NCBI GenBank assembly: GCA_015232955.1
Contig: JADFYS010000075.1
Location: forward strand, 1 to 8,531
Length of the DNA stretch: 8,531 bases
Source: Gammaproteobacteria bacterium
GTDB lineage: Bacteria; Pseudomonadota; Gammaproteobacteria; Thiohalomonadales; Thiohalomonadaceae
Direction: 5' to 3'
In this document: piece after piece, positions 6,424 through 8,531 of the stretch
How the letters are laid out: every line of letters starts with the position of its first letter
How positions within the stretch are numbered: position 1 is the stretch's first letter
Notes under the pieces: model-generated
Told to the model about the DNA's origin: nothing
The model's input: the letters and a program-made list of their open reading frames with translations, nothing else
Database searches by the model: none
Position numbers and translations under genes: made by a program

Positions 6424-6663
6424 TTGGCCCTTTTTCAACCATGCCAAGGCAAAAGCAGCTGCCGTGATGATGGTAGCCGCTGCCTCACCTGTGGACGAAC
6501 GCTTGTTGAAATCCAACAACTGCGGGATGGACTTGACCTTCTCGCCACTCTGGCACTGGATTACCACTACGATAACAGTCAAGACTATTGTGACTACATC
6601 TCGCGCAAGCTGGAAAAAAAGATTGCCGCTAGACGAGAAAGTGAAGGAGAGGTTTCACGGTAA
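6424..6663 (+). CDS. Small four-cysteine protein, DUF1289-like
   Basis: This 79-aa protein begins with TTG, the only usable start ahead of the motif. Cysteines C7, C13, C20 and C23 (C-X5-C-X6-C-X2-C) lead into CGRTLVEI. That resembles DUF1289 proteins, which carry a CxxCGRTxxEI signature and may bind zinc or an Fe-S cluster. The rest is charged and probably helical (residues 28-72), with one more cysteine at C56. It starts 6 nt after the stop of the SIR2-like gene and in the same reading frame, so the two are almost certainly co-transcribed, probably translationally coupled, and under the same sigma54 promoter. A role as a metal- or redox-sensing partner of the SIR2-like protein is inference. 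Overlapping frames in this stretch have no comparable motif. Confidence 0.65.
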   Translation: MALFQPCQGKSSCRDDGSRCLTCGRTLVEIQQLRDGLDLLATLALDYHYDNSQDYCDYISRKLEKKIAARRESEGEVSR

Positions 6664-6714
6664 CCGCTACAACAGCGAGCCTAAAATCAAAGAAAGATAA
6701 AACTCTATTCTTTT

Positions 6715-6724
6715 CATGCGCATG
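6715..6724. repeat. 10-bp perfect palindrome before mltD
   Basis: CATGCGCATG is its own reverse complement and lies 17 nt upstream of the mltD start. It could be an operator half or part of an mRNA hairpin. It is followed by TGTTG-N7-CAACA (6723-6739), a second small inverted repeat that reaches to 2 nt before the ATG. Confidence 0.3.
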
Positions 6725-6741
6725 TTGTTAGAATCAACACC

Positions 6742-8457
6742 ATGCCCCAACCATCTGGTCAACTCGCATCACCACTACGAACGCTGGTTTCGCTGCTCCT
6801 GATCCTCTGGACCGTCACCGGCTGTCTCTCGACCCCAGCAGTGGTGAGGAGTACACCGCTAACTCCACCGCCTCCCGAGGTGGTTATCTCCGTCCTTCCA
6901 ATGGCGGAAGAGCGGGACGATTCACCCTCCCACAACCACTATCCCAGTGAGACAGAGCGCACCAACCAACCCCCCTCTTTACCCGAGATAACCCCCTCCC
7001 CGGCACAGCCCACTGTCGGCCTCTGTGTTCCGCCCCACGATCTCTGGAACCGAATTCGCTCTAACCTGGTTCTTACCTCCAGCCACCACCCCGAGATTGA
7101 GAAGAGGGTCAGATTTTATCGCAACCGCCCCCTCTTTCTCGAGCAGACCTTTAATCGCGCCAGTCTCTGGCTTCGCCTAATCGTTGAGGAGGCAGAGGCG
7201 CGTCAACTCCCACTTGATCTTGTGCTGTTGCCGGTGGTCGAAAGCGCCTATAAACCGCTTGCCCGTTCACGCAGTGGTGCCGCGGGGCTATGGCAGTTTA
7301 TCCCCTCAACCGGCCTCCATTTTGGTCTGAAACAGAACCACTGGTATGATGGCCGTCGTGATGTTATCGCTGCCACCGATGCTGCCTTTGATTATCTGAG
7401 CATTCTCTACCATCAGTTTGACCGCGATTGGCTCCTCGCCCTGGCTGCCTATAACGCCGGAGAGGGCAGGGTTGCGCAAGAGATCCGGGCGAACCTCGAC
7501 GCCGGTAAAGCGATAGACTTCTGGTCACTGGATCTTCCGCAAGAGACGCGCAACTATGTACCAAAACTGCTTGCCATCATCCGGATTGTCGCGAATCCCC
7601 CTGCACAAGGGCTGGTTCTAAAGTCGATTCCAGATCAGCAAAGACTCAAGAGGATCGAGATCGGAGAACAGATTGATCTCGATCTTGTGGCCAGACTCTC
7701 TGGTCTCTCCCTGAACGAGATCTACTTCTACAATCCCGGTTTCAAAAGACGCAATACCGATCCCGATGGTCCCCACCACCTCCTCCTCCCAGCCGCCAGA
7801 GCAGAGAGCTTTCAGCAGCAGTTGGCGCAGATCCCCAGCTCACAGTGGGTCACCCTACGCCAGTATCGTGTGGCAAGTGGCGATCTCCTCGGCAGAATTG
7901 CCCGCCGTTTTAACAGCTCCGTCGCCGCAATCCGCAGAGCCAACCGCCTAGAGGGTGATCTCATTAAAGTTGGAGAGATCCTCAACATACCCGGCGCTGA
8001 TAGCGAAAACACCACCTCATCAGTCATCACTGCAACCACTATAACTGACAAACCTGCAACGAAGCCGACACGAACCAGAGAACACACCGTGCGTAGCGGT
8101 GAGAGTCTCTGGGCCATCGCTCGTCTCTATTCGGTATCGGTAGCAGAACTCAGAGCATGGAACGAGATGCAACACGGCACCCTACTGAAGGTGGGACAAC
8201 CGTTGCGGATAGAGTATCCACAGGCAGCGACTACTACTGCCATTGCTGCAGTTGAAGAGAACGATAGTGGATCTCGAACACGCAAAGTCCACTACACTGT
8301 TCGCAAAGGGGATTCGCTGTCACGCATCTCACGCAGATACAGGGTCTCAATAAAGAGTCTGCGCCACTGGAATGATCTCCATCAAGATGATTATCTCCAC
8401 CCAGGAGATCGTCTCACCCTCTTTATCACCAGTGAACCCATCCTTTCCAACTCTTAG
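6742..8457 (+). CDS. mltD: Membrane-bound lytic murein transglycosylase D, LysM lipoprotein
   Basis: MltD-type enzymes cleave the glycan strands of peptidoglycan to give 1,6-anhydromuropeptides, anchored in the outer membrane. The 571-aa protein starts with a lipoprotein signal: a hydrophobic run to lipobox V25-T-G-C28, with Leu at +2 favouring the outer membrane. A Pro/Ser-rich linker reaches about residue 90. The transglycosylase (SLT) domain spans about 150-260, with catalytic E167 in ESAY, GAAGLWQF and the AYNAGEGRV motif at 236-244. A degenerate LysM-like stretch lies at about 305-350, and three clear LysM repeats at about 375-417, 448-490 and 518-561. E. coli MltD has two LysM, so this one is longer (571 against 452 aa). 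The ATG at 6742 is the first start in frame but lacks a clear Shine-Dalgarno. It follows the small cysteine protein after 78 nt; a link to nitrogen fixation is not evident. Confidence 0.9.
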   Translation: MPQPSGQLASPLRTLVSLLLILWTVTGCLSTPAVVRSTPLTPPPPEVVISVLPMAEERDDSPSHNHYPSETERTNQPPSLPEITPSPAQPTVGLCVPPHDLWNRIRSNLVLTSSHHPEIEKRVRFYRNRPLFLEQTFNRASLWLRLIVEEAEARQLPLDLVLLPVVESAYKPLARSRSGAAGLWQFIPSTGLHFGLKQNHWYDGRRDVIAATDAAFDYLSILYHQFDRDWLLALAAYNAGEGRVAQEIRANLDAGKAIDFWSLDLPQETRNYVPKLLAIIRIVANPPAQGLVLKSIPDQQRLKRIEIGEQIDLDLVARLSGLSLNEIYFYNPGFKRRNTDPDGPHHLLLPAARAESFQQQLAQIPSSQWVTLRQYRVASGDLLGRIARRFNSSVAAIRRANRLEGDLIKVGEILNIPGADSENTTSSVITATTITDKPATKPTRTREHTVRSGESLWAIARLYSVSVAELRAWNEMQHGTLLKVGQPLRIEYPQAATTTAIAAVEENDSGSRTRKVHYTVRKGDSLSRISRRYRVSIKSLRHWNDLHQDDYLHPGDRLTLFITSEPILSNS

Positions 8458-8486
8458 GTAACCGTTCAGACCCCATCACCTGATCT

Positions 8487-8519
8487 CCCTCTCCCAGCGG
8501 GAGAGGGTAGGGGTGAGGG
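8487..8519 (+). repeat. C-rich dispersed hairpin repeat, copy 2, after mltD
   Basis: CCCTCTCCC-AGC-GGGAGAGGG is a perfect 9-bp stem with a 3-nt loop at 8487-8507, followed by a GGGGTGAGGG tail to 8519. It begins 29 nt after the mltD stop. Bases 8499-8519 are the inverse of 14-34 with one mismatch. It could end mltD transcription, but the run after it on this strand is A, not T, so it is not a standard intrinsic terminator. Confidence 0.75.
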
Positions 8520-8531
8520 TTAAAAAAGCAG

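Noticed and set aside
1696..6501. 13-nt exact match between the nifK leader (1696-1708) and the four-cysteine gene (6489-6501)
   Set aside because: About one such match is expected by chance in a window this size, and the second copy is explained by the coding of TCGRT.
6610..6628. Possible sigma54 promoter (TGG ... TTGCC) before mltD
   Set aside because: GG and GC are 11 nt apart instead of 10, and the site lies inside the coding region.
6464..6700. 78-aa plus-strand frame overlapping the four-cysteine gene
   Set aside because: No ribosome binding site and no motif; the overlapping frame has the CxxCGRTLVEI signature and tight spacing to the upstream gene.
6689..6713. AAAGAA/TTCTTT inverted repeat as a terminator after the four-cysteine gene
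   Set aside because: Only six A/T-rich pairs with a 13-nt loop, too weak to call.
14..8519. Inverted ends of a composite transposon
   Set aside because: No transposase, target duplication or further similarity beyond the hairpin repeat is seen; both copies look like dispersed intergenic hairpins.

Overview
This window is the end of a molybdenum nitrogenase locus from a diazotrophic bacterium, most likely a gammaproteobacterium. The evidence is nitrogenase proteins with Azotobacter-type residue numbering, a sigma54/NifA-type control region, a DraT-type nitrogenase regulator, an MltD-type lytic transglycosylase, and C/T-rich hairpin repeats of the kind scattered through many gammaproteobacterial genomes. 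Genus cannot be fixed from the sequence; a sulfur-oxidising or phototrophic gammaproteobacterium is a guess.

Layout. On the minus strand, 4240 down to 98, lies nifH-nifD-nifK, complete and intact, encoding the Fe protein and both MoFe protein subunits. Every cluster ligand checked is present. The operon is read from a -24/-12 (sigma54) promoter at 4312-4327, with a possible NifA upstream site at 4385-4401. Each of the two intergenic gaps carries a stable hairpin just after the upstream stop codon and a shared 25-nt leader motif just before the next ribosome binding site.

Divergently on the plus strand comes draT (4427-5272), the NAD-dependent ADP-ribosyltransferase that switches off NifH at Arg101. 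Its usual partner draG is not in the window. A 296-bp gap follows that contains a perfect TGT-N10-ACA NifA site and a sigma54 promoter. These drive a SIR2-like gene (5569-6417) whose NAD-site histidine position appears to be occupied by Met. A small four-cysteine protein (6424-6663, TTG start) follows 6 nt later in the same reading frame. Last is mltD (6742-8457), a lipoprotein lytic transglycosylase with three LysM repeats.

How the parts fit. The nitrogenase operon, its ADP-ribosylating regulator and a nif-type-promoted SIR2-like/Cys-protein pair sit back to back around shared control DNA. The most interesting hypothesis is that the SIR2-like pair is an undescribed nif-regulon module linked to NAD status or to DraT action. 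The mltD gene may be an unrelated neighbour. Two nearly identical 21-bp elements in opposite orientation bracket the window, each just past the 3' end of an operon and each in the same orientation relative to the gene it follows.
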